Below are positions 1 through 9,884 of a stretch of DNA of 64,000 nt, piece by piece. Each line of letters starts with the position of its first letter. Position 1 is the stretch's first letter. The position numbers were made by a program, and so were the translations under genes. The notes below the pieces were generated by a model that saw only the letters and a list, made by a program, of their open reading frames with translations, did not search any database and was not told the DNA's origin. Origin of the DNA: Diphasiastrum complanatum (taxonomy: Eukaryota; Streptophyta; Lycopodiopsida; Lycopodiales; Lycopodiaceae); contig CM055111.1 of NCBI GenBank assembly GCA_029204225.1, forward strand, positions 16,105,019 through 16,169,018, written 5' to 3'.

Positions 1-682
1 TTATATCTGGCTCATCAGAATTTCACATTCTTGTTACATCTCAGAAGTCCACTTTAGGGCTTTGTGTCCGGTCATTCTCTTTTTGCACTTTTCTTTTCTG
101 TTTGTTGGGCTTTTGTTGTTCACAGAACCAGTCTCCACTTTGGTGAGTATCATGTGCAGCAATTTGCTTCAGAATAATTGATATGCATTCATTTGGTCAA
201 TTGCCTAGCTTCTAATTTTAGGTTTCTGCATGAGTTCTTGCTGACTTGTCATAATTGAAACAGCAGTTTTCCTGCAAGGGACTTAAAAGGCCGAAAAGCC
301 AGCCTGTGTCAAACTTCAATGCTTCAAATGGAAAAGAAAACAAGTTTTTGGTGGAAAAATCACCTAGGAGATGACAACATTTCAGCTTTCGTTTGAGGAG
401 AAGCTGAATAGTCCATGTCATTGTCTTTTTTCCTGGTTGTGCCTGATAAAAGTGTGGACCCTTAAATGGAAGCCACCCAGTAAAACTCAGCACGACTGAC
501 AGTTGAAGCTCTTACCGACAATCGCCCCAATACTTGAAAAAAATTTAGTAAACTTTTTTGTGAAGTGTGTAGGCAAAACTCTGGCCTTGCAGGCCCTGCA
601 CTGCAATGCTCTATATGCTTGTGCTTGTCTATGTGAGGGATACACATGTTTTTTCTAACAATGCCAGTCTTCATGTCTGCAG
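1..682. other. Non-coding sequence upstream of ARL5 remnant
   Basis: I find no convincing exon here. The stretch ends in a pyrimidine-rich tract and a cag acceptor directly before the ARL5-like exon at 683, so it is probably intron of that former gene. The missing first half of the GTPase (P-loop and switch I) is not recognisable here; it is either lost or lies before the window. Confidence 0.45.
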
Positions 683-1049
683 GTGTGGGATCTTGGAGGC
701 AGGAAACGTCTTAGAACATCGTGGGCAACCTTACTATCGTGGTACTCATGCAATCATACTAGTGGTTGATAGTACAGATAGAGCACGTATTGCTGTGATC
801 AAGGATGAGCTTTTTCAGGCTTTTGCAGCATGAGGATTTGCAGAGCTCAGTTGTTTTGGTATTTGCAAATAAGCAGGACCTAAAGGATGCCTATGAAGCC
901 TGCAGAGATCAGTGATGCGTTTGTCATTGTATGCAATAAAGAACCATGATTGGCATATCCAAGCTTGCTGTGCTTTGACAGGGGAAGGCTTATACGATGG
1001 ATTAGGTTGGATTGCGCACCGTGTGACAGGCAATAAATTGGCCACTTAG
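683..1049 (+). pseudogene. ARL5: ARL5/ARFC1-type ARF-like GTPase, broken 3' part
   Basis: ARF-like GTPases recruit effectors to Golgi membranes when GTP-bound. Read across three frames, this stretch gives the second half of an ARL5-type protein in correct order: VWDLGG (switch II), RLRTSWA, YYRGTHAIILVVDSTDRARI, KDELF, HEDLQSSVVLVFANKQDLKD (NKQD guanine-specificity motif), [27 protein letters not shown] and the tail ending in a TAG at 1047. The frame is broken by extra single bases near 731, 812, 892 and 921, and a compensating deletion plus insertion near 700-710 changes the catalytic GGQ into GGR. The acceptor ag at 681-682 is intact. I see no substitution-type stop codon. The clean exons of the WHIRLY and RNF113 genes in this window argue against general assembly error, so I call a pseudogene; uncorrected homopolymer errors remain possible. 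Confidence 0.82.
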
Positions 1050-3195
1050 ATGAATTAGATTGGCTATGTTCATTCATCTCATTTCATTAGTAACACTGTA
1101 AATGAAAAAGCATTTATTTTGAAGCCCCTGATTTTGACGTAGTCCTATTTTGCAGGCAATGTTGTAGCTTTGAATTAGGTCTGTGCAGAAGGGTTTTTGG
1201 TTCTTCTGGAGCCTTATTATCAGAATACACCTGAAGTTGTACCAATGATATATATAGCTTACCATTTCTCACCCACTTGTGCAAGTAGATGGTGCGACTT
1301 GTTTCTTCATACAGAGAAATTGTTCCAGATTGGAGATCCATGTTGAAAATGCTAGTATGTATGGAGATCCAGATTGGAGATCCATGTTGAAAAGCTAGCA
1401 TGCATGGTTAGTCCTTTGCCTACAGTTTATTGACATGCCTTTTTTACGATTGGCCTCTGTAAATAGTCTCAAATCTATATAAAGTAAATGAACAAAGTGG
1501 TTTTAATTTTTCCCAGTCATTTACATGTAAGGATGCATGCTGGGTGAGTGTACATTGAAGTCTAGTGAAGTTACCTCAGGGAGAATGTCTAAACTAAGTC
1601 TGCGTGCCTGATTCTGTTTTTGTGTTGATCACATGTGAGGTGTATGTCCACTATTGGCTTCAAATTGTACATGGATAACAACTCAACCTGAATACTTTCT
1701 TTTTGCTGCTAGTCAAGGCCCCTTGACCAATAGGTTCTTCACACTGCATTCAATATTGCCACTAGATTTTTGCAGATCCATCAAGGTATGTTCCTGCAAA
1801 TTGAATCTTGTCATGGTCGCTATTTGGATGTGATTGAAAATACCTGTCCAAGTTGTCCAACCATATTCTCAGATCCATGTGAACAATTCTACCATCAAAC
1901 TTGTGGGAGATATGTTGTCTCTACACCATCTTGTTTCCACCATAGCTTGGAAAGACTGGTCCATATATGGATATTGGTAATGGTGACGTTTTGATTGACG
2001 TGAATTCAGCTTCTCAATGTCATTATCACTGTTATAAGCACCACCACTTGGATTATGTTGACTGATCTGGTAAATTTGTTGATCATCATAATCATCGAAA
2101 TGTTTTTCATTATGTTCCAGATAGTCTCCAATATGACACATGTTCGCACTGATTGGATTTGCCATCGTTGTGCTCATAATACTGATCTTCAAAATCATAG
2201 TTAGCTTGATCTTCTATTCAGAGTCACTGCCGTCTATGTACTCAAAATCAGAATCCCACATCCATATAGAGAATTGAGAGACCCGTAGAGTATGGTATAA
2301 TGAGTTGAAGTTTACGTGCAAGGGGACTTTGATAAACAATTTAAATGCTCTTTTTTTTCACCCACTTAAAACTCAGAGTTCTACTATGAGTGAAATTGAA
2401 AATGGTAAAAATTTGTAGTTCATATAAAACTGAGCACTTTTGCTTTGTATAGCATTCAATTCCGCGCACATACGGAGACGATATGAGGATTTGAAAATAT
2501 GTAATAACTTAGAAAAAGGGGTATTTGACAAGAAACACTTACTTGAAAAGTAATAATCACAAAATTTCAATAGCTTAGCAGTGTCAGGCTCGTCTTTCTG
2601 ATTGCTTATCGTTTTTATAACATTGGAATTCGAGCTCTAACAAGAAAAGTTATGGGAGTTCAAAGAAAAATAAGAAAATTGAATTTAACAACTTAGAACG
2701 GGGGTTAAAAAGTTTACAAATTTGAATACATAATCTTTTGAATTCCATGAAACATTTGAGTGACCAGGAAAAATTGGCAGGAATCTTAAATTTTTTTGAA
2801 AATTTACAGCAAAATTTCTTTTAAAGGCTACTCCTATGGTGCATTTTGTGCTCGTGAATGATTTGGAAAATCTTAAATATATTTTTTTTTGAAAAAAACC
2901 AAAAAATATTTTTTTGCCGGAGATGGAGGAGATGATAGGGAGCAGATCCGCGGAAGATTCCAAGATCAGATCCGCTGCTGGGGCGCCGCAGGCAAGGAGG
3001 GACTGGGATAGAGAGAGGTCGTAGCCTGTAGGGATGTAGGGAGAGAGAGACAGAGATGCTTAGGTAGGAGAGAAAGGGAGTTACAGGAAGGGAGCGGGGA
3101 GGAGGTGACTCGCATCTTGCGAGCACAGCTCACACGGATGGCCGTTTGGCCCCGGTGGGATCTCAGCCACAACAAATTTTTTTTTTTTTTTTTTT
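1050..3195. other. Intergenic sequence, no recognisable gene
   Basis: AT-rich sequence after the ARL5 remnant. It holds a 44 bp tandem duplication (1326-1413). On the minus strand, 2280-1869 reads as an acidic, Tyr/His/Asp-rich segment in more than one frame (for example WDSDFEYIDGSDSE, then a stop). It may be a piece of a transposon protein, but I do not recognise a family. Nothing else can be supported. Confidence 0.4.
1326..1413 (+). repeat. 44 bp tandem duplication
   Basis: The unit starting CAGATTGGAGATCCATGTTG at 1326 recurs at 1370, a period of 44 bases. The copies differ by a few bases and one indel. It lies in the former 3' region of the ARL5 pseudogene. Confidence 0.85.
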
Positions 3196-3236
3196 AAATT
3201 GGCTGCCTGGAGGCCATGTGTCAAGGCAGCCAATTT
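3196..3236. repeat. Perfect 13 bp inverted repeat (hairpin)
   Basis: AAATTGGCTGCCT at 3196-3208 is perfectly complementary to AGGCAGCCAATTT at 3224-3236, with a 15-base loop. A run of about 15 T lies immediately 5'. It could be a transposon end, a foldback element or a structured transcript end; there is too little context to decide. Confidence 0.8.
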
Positions 3237-3720
3237 CTATCCCATAAGCATTATCAGTAATTTTTCAGGAGGAGATATATAAAGAAACTCCCCTTCTTCT
3301 TGCATGCGTGTGTGTGCCTGGACGCTGGGGTGCCCGGCGCCATCCCCGCCCTGCCCAACGTCACTTGCCCCCTGCTCGACGCCCTGCTGGCACTGCCTCG
3401 TGCTGCGGGCGCTGCCTGGCGCCCCAAACTTCACGCTGCCCCACGCTTTCCCACGCCACTCGCCCTGCCCGGCGCCACCCGCAGGTGCCCGGCGTTGGCG
3501 CCGCCCGCGAAAATCAGGCACCCCCCGATTTTTTACGGGCACCCAACAGCTGACACACGTCAACTGCTGGAGGGCACCGGGGCCAAACCCCTCCCTCGTG
3601 TAGGACGTGCTCGTAAGCCCCAGCGGAGGGGGGCGGGGGCAGCGGGCTAGGGTACAAGCAGGTAGGGAGCGAGGAGGGAGGGCGCCGATGAGAGAGAGAT
3701 AGGGGCGCCAGGGTTAGGTT
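3237..3720. other. GC-rich island with TATA-like motif, possible LTR
   Basis: The sequence switches from AT-rich to strongly GC-rich between about 3300 and 3660. TATATAAA at 3276-3283 lies just before a CT-rich run and the GC-rich block, an arrangement like a promoter with a downstream leader or the U3-R-U5 of an LTR. Open frames exist on both strands, but they overlap in several frames, which is expected of GC-rich DNA without stop codons, so I do not call a protein. It may be the 5' LTR or leader of the Gypsy element whose pol starts near 4418. Confidence 0.35.
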
Positions 3721-3866
3721 AGTATTTTTTTTAAATCTAGCCCTAAAAGATTAGGATTTAAAAATTTAAGCAGCGTGTTTTTTTGGGTTTTTGGCTCTTT
3801 TTTCTCTCCTAGCCTATATTGCAAGGGTAAGTAAGTTAGGGCTGTGCGAGGGTAGGGTTAGATGAG

Positions 3867-3897
<31 letters not shown>

Positions 3898-4417
3898 GAA
3901 CCTGCGAAACTTCAGAATGAAGAACAGAAAAAAAATTACAAAGAAACAAAACATCACAAATGAGAAGTTGAAGTGTTTCTCTTTCACTTGGAAAAATCCA
4001 AAAGAAAATCTTCAGAATTTTGGCTAGACTGACCCACCTCCACTAATTTGATAATAACTTCCTCAATATTGATCCAAATCACAAAAACTCAGTACCTCCA
4101 AAAAGATAACAAGAAGCTCTATCAGCCTGTAGAATCAGATCAATGATTGAATGTGACTTGATAGGTCAAATTCACAACAAAATAGGGCTCAAATTTTTAA
4201 AAGAAGAAAATTAGCAAAACTAGAGCTAGAAAACAAGATTTGTCATAACTTTTTGGATGCTAATCCAAAAGACCTGCCATCTGGATCAGATCAAATCTAA
4301 GACAATGCTGTAAAATCTTATGTAAAGAAAGTTGAGATTAAAACTCAAAAAAATCTGGAAAATTAAAACAAATTGAAAGAAAATTTCTAATCACCTATTT
4401 TTACTGCTTTTGGGAGA
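3721..4417. other. Non-coding leader-like sequence 5' of Gypsy pol
   Basis: Poly-T, then A-rich sequence without a readable gag. The gag and protease expected before a Gypsy reverse transcriptase are missing or decayed beyond recognition. Confidence 0.4.
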
Positions 4418-5496
4418 TTGCAAGCTTATCATGAACCCGAAGATCAAGTGCCAGAAACACAAGAAGTTTACGATGGACCATCGAAACCTATGAATCTTGC
4501 TGAACCAAGAGAGGTTGAGAAGATTGTTCAAGTTGAAACACAACTTACATCAAACCAATTCAATGCATTAAGAAAGTTGTTGATCAAATATCAAGATTGT
4601 TTTGCTTGGACATACAAGGATTTTAAAGGGATTCCTACTTCAGTAATCGAACATACCATTCCCTTGATACCTGATGCAGTGCCAAAAGTGACAAGATTTT
4701 ATCGTTGTAATTCGAACGTCACAGTTCTTATCAAGGAGTTACAAAGGTTACTAGAAGCAAATTTCATTTATGAAATTGAGCATACTGAATGGGTTTCACC
4801 AATTCTCGTCGTTCCTAAGAAAAAATGGTAAATGAGAATCTATGTGAACCTAAAGGCCTTGAATAAAGTGATGCACAAAGATCACTTTCCATTACCTTTT
4901 ATAGAAAGCATATTGGATAATCTTGTTAGAGCAGAACTCTATAGTTTTTTGGATGGATTCAGTGGTTATAGTTAAGTTAAAATTGCACATGCGGATCAAC
5001 ATAAAATAGCTTTTGCAATAGAATGGAGAACATATGCTTCTAAAGTCATGCCATTTGGACAATGTAATGCACCAAGCTCATTTCAACCGGTTATGCAACT
5101 TGCTTTCAAGGAGTATTTGTAGAAATTTATTGAAATTTATCTGGATGATCTTGCAGTCCATAGTGTTGATACAGACCATCAGGACCATTTGGAAAAAGTA
5201 TTTGAATGTTGTCGTAAGTATCAAGATTCCTTGACTCCAGAAAAATGTCAGATTTGGATTACTCATGGAGTTGTTCTTGGGCACGTGATGTCAAGACATA
5301 GAAATTGCTACAAATTATTCCAAAATCAAGGTTATTGTGGAGCTACCTCTACCAGGAACAATTCGAGGAGTTTACATTTTTATGAGTCATGCGAATTATT
5401 ATTGATATTTATTCTATTCTTTGCTGAGTTGGCACAACCTATATATAAGCTTACTATTGTACCAATTTGGACAACTGAGCAACACGAACTGCTCTT
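4418..5496 (+). mobile_element. Ty3/Gypsy reverse transcriptase fragment (Tat/Athila-like)
   Basis: The first open stretch (4418-4831) gives the pre-RT region and RT start (WVSPILVVPKKKW). After a TAA the same frame continues with RIYVNLKALNKV, FPLPFIESILDNL, LYSFLDGFSGY, KVMPFGQCNAPSSFQ, then the catalytic box IYLDDLAVHS (YLDD), EKCQIW, GHVMS and the RNase H connection ending near WTTEQHE. Several in-frame stops (near 4830, 4974 and 5120) and a frame change after 5189 make it defective. The element would copy RNA into cDNA in a virus-like particle if intact. The normal continuation into RNase H is replaced at about 5497 by sequence in the opposite orientation. Confidence 0.9.
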
Positions 5497-6446
5497 GCTT
5501 TGACCCATTTGGTCATATAATCTATTGCTATGATAATATATCTGGCTTGAGTACCTCTTTCCTCAGGATGAATAAGACCAACATACTCAAGTCCCCATTT
5601 TCAAATGGTACTTGTGTCATACTGGATGTAAAGGCTCATAGTTCTGCGTCGTAGGGCGACGTGATCGTTGACATACATCACATGACTGAATATATTTCAT
5701 AGGCCATCAAGATCATGATTACAAAATTTTCAAACTGTAATATTGGATGAAAAATGTCCTCCTTCCATCCCAACATGTGAAAACATGATTAGATCATGCA
5801 CTTCATGTAGAAAAACACATCTTCTTAGAATATCATCAACTCCACGATGATACAATTGTCCTACAATCAATTGATAAAGTTGTGTCTTTACAATCGATCG
5901 CTCTCATTGATCTTTGGTCAGAGATTCGTTAGTTTGGCCTAACATCATATATTCAACAATATTAGTTGCCTAATCAGGTACTGCTTCAACATAAAATAAT
6001 GCAATATTTGGTAGGTCATCATCGACTTCAGTATTGAACAGGTGTTGCCTGTATTCTTGAGACATGATCTACAAGATAATGTTGTTTACCCTTCTGAACC
6101 ACAACTCGGAAATCAAATTCAGTCAATAATACTAATCATCTTGCAATGCGTCCTGTATTGCACATCTTGTTTACTAAATATAACAAAGGATGATGGTTAG
6201 TATAAAATGCAAAATGTGTCGCCATCAAATAATGTCAGAATTTCTTTATTGAAAATACCATAGCCAACGCTTCCCATTTTGTAGTGGAATAAATCTTTTC
6301 AGAATCACTAAGTTTTCGACTGGCAAATCTGATAGGGTAATACTTCTTGTATGTGTCAAAACTGATCCAATGACATATTTTGATGCATTAGCATGCACAT
6401 GGAATTCAATTGTCCAGTTTGGAACTCGTAGGATCGGTGCCAAAGC
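5497..6446 (-). mobile_element. Inverted internal segment of the same Gypsy: RNase H and integrase N-terminus
   Basis: Read on the minus strand from 6446 downwards, this gives RNase H (APILRVPNWTIEFHVHANAS, IGSVL, NHHPLLYLVNKM, GRIARW), the integrase zinc-binding region (RGVDDILRRC, then HVGMEGGHF) and the start of the integrase core (KWGLEYVGLI, IIIAIDYMTKWVKARA). These are exactly the domains missing between the plus-strand RT before it and the plus-strand integrase after it, so the segment was flipped in place. GCTTTG at 5497-5502 and CAAAGC at 6441-6446 form a 6 bp inverted repeat at the two break points. Confidence 0.85.
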
Positions 6447-7186
6447 TAAGGCTTTTTCGATGCAAAGACTACGGCTAAGTTCTTATATGAGAATATCACT
6501 GTTAGATTTGGGTGTCTAGTCGAGATCGTGAGTGATCATGGAACGCATTTTATCAATGAAACAATAAAGTGTCTGTTGGAGGACTTTTTTGTTATTTATC
6601 AGTTTAGTACTCTTTATTATCTGAGAGGTAATGGACAAGTAAAATCTTCCAATAAGATTATTTGCAATATTATGACAAAGACAGTGGAAGCAAGTCGTAT
6701 GATTGGGAACATAAACTTCATGCAACATTATGGGCATTCAGGAAAGGTTATAAAGATAGTACGAACCAGACACCATTTCAACTTGTTTATGGTCAAGATG
6801 TCATTGTGTCAATCGAATTTCTAATACCATCTTTACGCATAACAACAATTGAACATTTGGATGACACTAAATCTTTAGAACTATGTCATGAAGCTTTGCA
6901 TAAACTTTGTGAAACCAAATTGATGGCAGTCCATACACTAGCAGCAGAGAAAGCTCGTCGCAAGGCATGGCATGATCGTCGTTTACAAAAGAAAGATTTG
7001 AAAGAAGGAGATATAGCAAAATTGATCAAAAAAAAATTGAAATTTATAAGTGAAGGACCATACAGAGTTAAAGAGATATTATCATATGGAGCAGTTATCT
7101 TGGAACACGTGGATGGTAGAAGATTTGATACCCCAGTGAATGGTAGTCGAATACGCAAGTTTTGGCAGCCAGATCTACCAGCGTGA
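6447..7186 (+). mobile_element. Gypsy integrase core and C-terminal domain
   Basis: Picks up the integrase in the plus orientation: DAKTTAKFLYENITVRFG, EIVSDHGTHFINETIK (second catalytic Asp), then after one frame change WEHKLHATLWAFRKGYKDS, QTPFQLVYGQD, the basic region around EKARRKAWHDRRL and the GPYRVKEILSYGAVILEH C-terminal domain, ending in TGA at 7184-7186. Lys-rich EGDIAKLIKKK lies where plant Tat/Athila integrases have a similar block. One frameshift lies between about 6660 and 6800. No chromodomain follows, which fits the non-chromoviral Gypsy branch. Confidence 0.9.
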
Positions 7187-9884
7187 TTAAAGATCTATTC
7201 ATTTTTTACTTTTGTTGTTTTTCATTACTTGTTGATTCTTCTTTTGGAAAAGACAATATTTTTTTAAAAAACTGGAGAAGAAAAAAGAATGATGAGCAAA
7301 AGTCAAAATAGTCATCAGACCAAACAAAGAGAAAGGAGTGTATTTTCAGCAATCAATTCTTGATGGAAAATGACTAAAAAGTCATTGTTTTAGTCAGATC
7401 TTGAACACACAATCATATAAACCTTTGTCAAGTTGCCAGATGATACATCCAACTCAGATCTACTTATATTGAGTCGGGGCGAAAGTTGGTTTGTAGAGAA
7501 AATACTTGTTTTGAAGCTAAGTGAGAGTACAGAGATATGCCACTTTTGTCGAACATGCTACACTCATTATGAACCTTCGCCAATGTGATAGATGGATTCA
7601 GAATACCAAAATTAGGTTGGGAAAAGGTTGAAACTTTGAAAAAAGTCATTAATTATAGTACCTACGTGAAGGATGCACTTAGGCGAGGGTTGAACCTTTG
7701 CCGAAAATTTTGGAAGCTATTTTCACAGTACTGAGCATGAATTTTTGTTCAAAATTGATGAGCCAAACTAGTATTTTGTCTAATAGACCTCCAAATTAGC
7801 ATATAAAAGGAATGATTTCAAATTCATTCCTCACTTTTGCTAGCGAAGCTCTTGCAATTTTTTTCCGTGATCAAACTTCTCTCATCTCCATATAGCTCTC
7901 ATTTATACTTTCCAACCTACTACTTTCAGTTTCTCGCTTTCTACTTGCCATATGTCTTCTATTGAGTCAGGTACCTGTATTTCACCGCGTTTTGTTGTTC
8001 TCCCTGATGTCCCAACCAATGTTTTTTGTTTAAAAATATAAATTAGATGATGAAGTTTATTTCAAATTTAGACAATAAAGTTTCTAATTTATTTACCTGA
8101 GACTTTTGAAAGTACAACTTCTGAAACAAACGGAACGTCACCTACGAATACCTTGTGCTCGCTATCCCCAGTTAGCTAACAGAGCTTTGAGTCGCACACC
8201 ATAGGATTGTTGGGGACGTCATGCTCCCAATGCAACTGGATTTCTCTACAATTACGTTGAAAGCTGAGGGTATTCTCCTGATAAATTTTTTGGAGGGAAG
8301 GCCCTAAACTGTAGAGCCAGTCTCTCTTGAGAACAAGATCTGTGCCATTCTGGTGTAAGCTATTTTACTTTTATGATTTTTGAACTTTTGGTGATCTTGA
8401 AGCTTCTCTTTTAGAGCTTTCTTGATGGAGTTTGTGGTTCACATGCCTACAATCGCATGAGAGCTTTGATCATGCTCTAGTTTCAGGCCTCGTCTTATGA
8501 ATGATCATTAATGGTGAATAATGGACTCTTACTTTGCCTATTTTGGTAAAGTTTTGCTATCTTTATCTATCTTCTTGATTTCTTGTATTTCCATAGAAAG
8601 TGCCTAACATCAAGAAACATAATTTGGAAAAACAAGAAGTTGATTACTGAAAGGTAATGGATTGAGTTAAGCATTTTCTTATCTATTTAAGAGACGTATG
8701 TCAAGTCCCAAAAAAAAGATGAAACGTATAGAAGATCAAGCTACTATAGTTGTCGACCTTATTATCCAAGGTCTTCCTAAAGTCATATTGTATCAAAATT
8801 GATGATAGTTTGTTGCTATGTATATGGTGTTACTACTATTTAGGCATTATTTTAGGCATTATTTTATTGTAAATTTGACTTTAGAATCGTATAAGCAAAT
8901 TTTGGTGTTTTTGTTAAGTGGTTACTTATTCTCTTTCTCATGTGTTCTTTATGCTTCTACTTATTTTCAATGATTGTGTTACGTGGTCACAAGGATGTGT
9001 AAGATGGTTGCTAGTCTACAAGATCCCATATAATGAGTCTCCCATTCCCAAAAATTTGGTGTCAAAGCAAGTTTCTTGCAAAGTTTTTTGGGCTTTATTA
9101 AGAGACATGCGATTGCTGAAAAATAATTCTAGCCAAATCTAAGTTGTTTGTGAGCCAATGGAGCATTGCAGGCACTCTACAGAACTAGCAACACCTCAAG
9201 CTAGCCAATGGCTGTCACGTGCCAACCTGAGCATTGAAATATCTAATCCATTCATAAACACTTGCTTTAGACCAATGGGATAACTCCACTTTAAATTTAG
9301 ACCCATGGGATAACTCCACTTTAAATTTAGAACTTGCTGAACACTATGAATTTGAAGTGCAATGCAATAGGGTTACAAAACACTATGAATTGTGTACTCC
9401 ATGTGAAAAGTGCGTCATTTATATACTTGCATACTTGTGTACTCGTACGTGAAAGACTAAAAGTCTTGTCTAGACTCCAATACATAAGGATAACAGCTTT
9501 TGTTATAGCCTCAAATACCTCTGCACTCATGCACACACACACACACACATGGGTAAGTTTGTGAAAATAGGTCAAAAAGTGTGACTGGTACATTCTCTAG
9601 TTTGGAAGGTCAAAAAGACTATCTACTACTGGCAACAAAGCCTTAAAATTGGCCAAAAAGCCTTACAAACAAAAGTTTGCAGTGTCCATGCCACGTATAC
9701 CTGACAGCAAATTACCCTTTTACTCAATTATCAGATAATTGGAGATGCTCAACAAAGAGCAACATCAGCCATGACTCATCTACTAAAAACAGCAACTCCC
9801 ACTACTCATGCTAAGCTCTAAGGGAAGGGAGTCTAGGCAGAGATGCAGGAGTCTGCGGAAATCAGAATGAAAACTAAGAGGTCC
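7187..9884. other. Gypsy 3' remnants and intergenic DNA
   Basis: No gene recognised. TATAAAAGG at 7802-7810, followed by a CT-rich leader and a short ATG frame at 7952, looks like an LTR promoter with transcript start or a decayed gag start; the LTR limits cannot be placed without a partner copy. Purine-rich sequence around 7275-7300 could be the polypurine tract of the upstream element. A 30 bp tandem duplication lies at 9271-9330 and a short (AC)n at 9533-9549. Confidence 0.35.
9271..9330 (+). repeat. 30 bp tandem duplication
   Basis: ACCAATGGGATAACTCCACT and the following ten bases (9271-9300) are repeated at 9301-9330 with a single A/C difference. Confidence 0.9.

Noticed and set aside
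1869-2280. Acidic Tyr/His-rich minus-strand reading
   Set aside because: It has a stop and frame change and no family I can name; too weak to call a gene.
3300-3650. Overlapping open frames in three plus frames and one minus frame in the GC-rich block
   Set aside because: GC-rich sequence lacks stop codons by chance; none of the frames has a recognisable domain or better coding character than the others.
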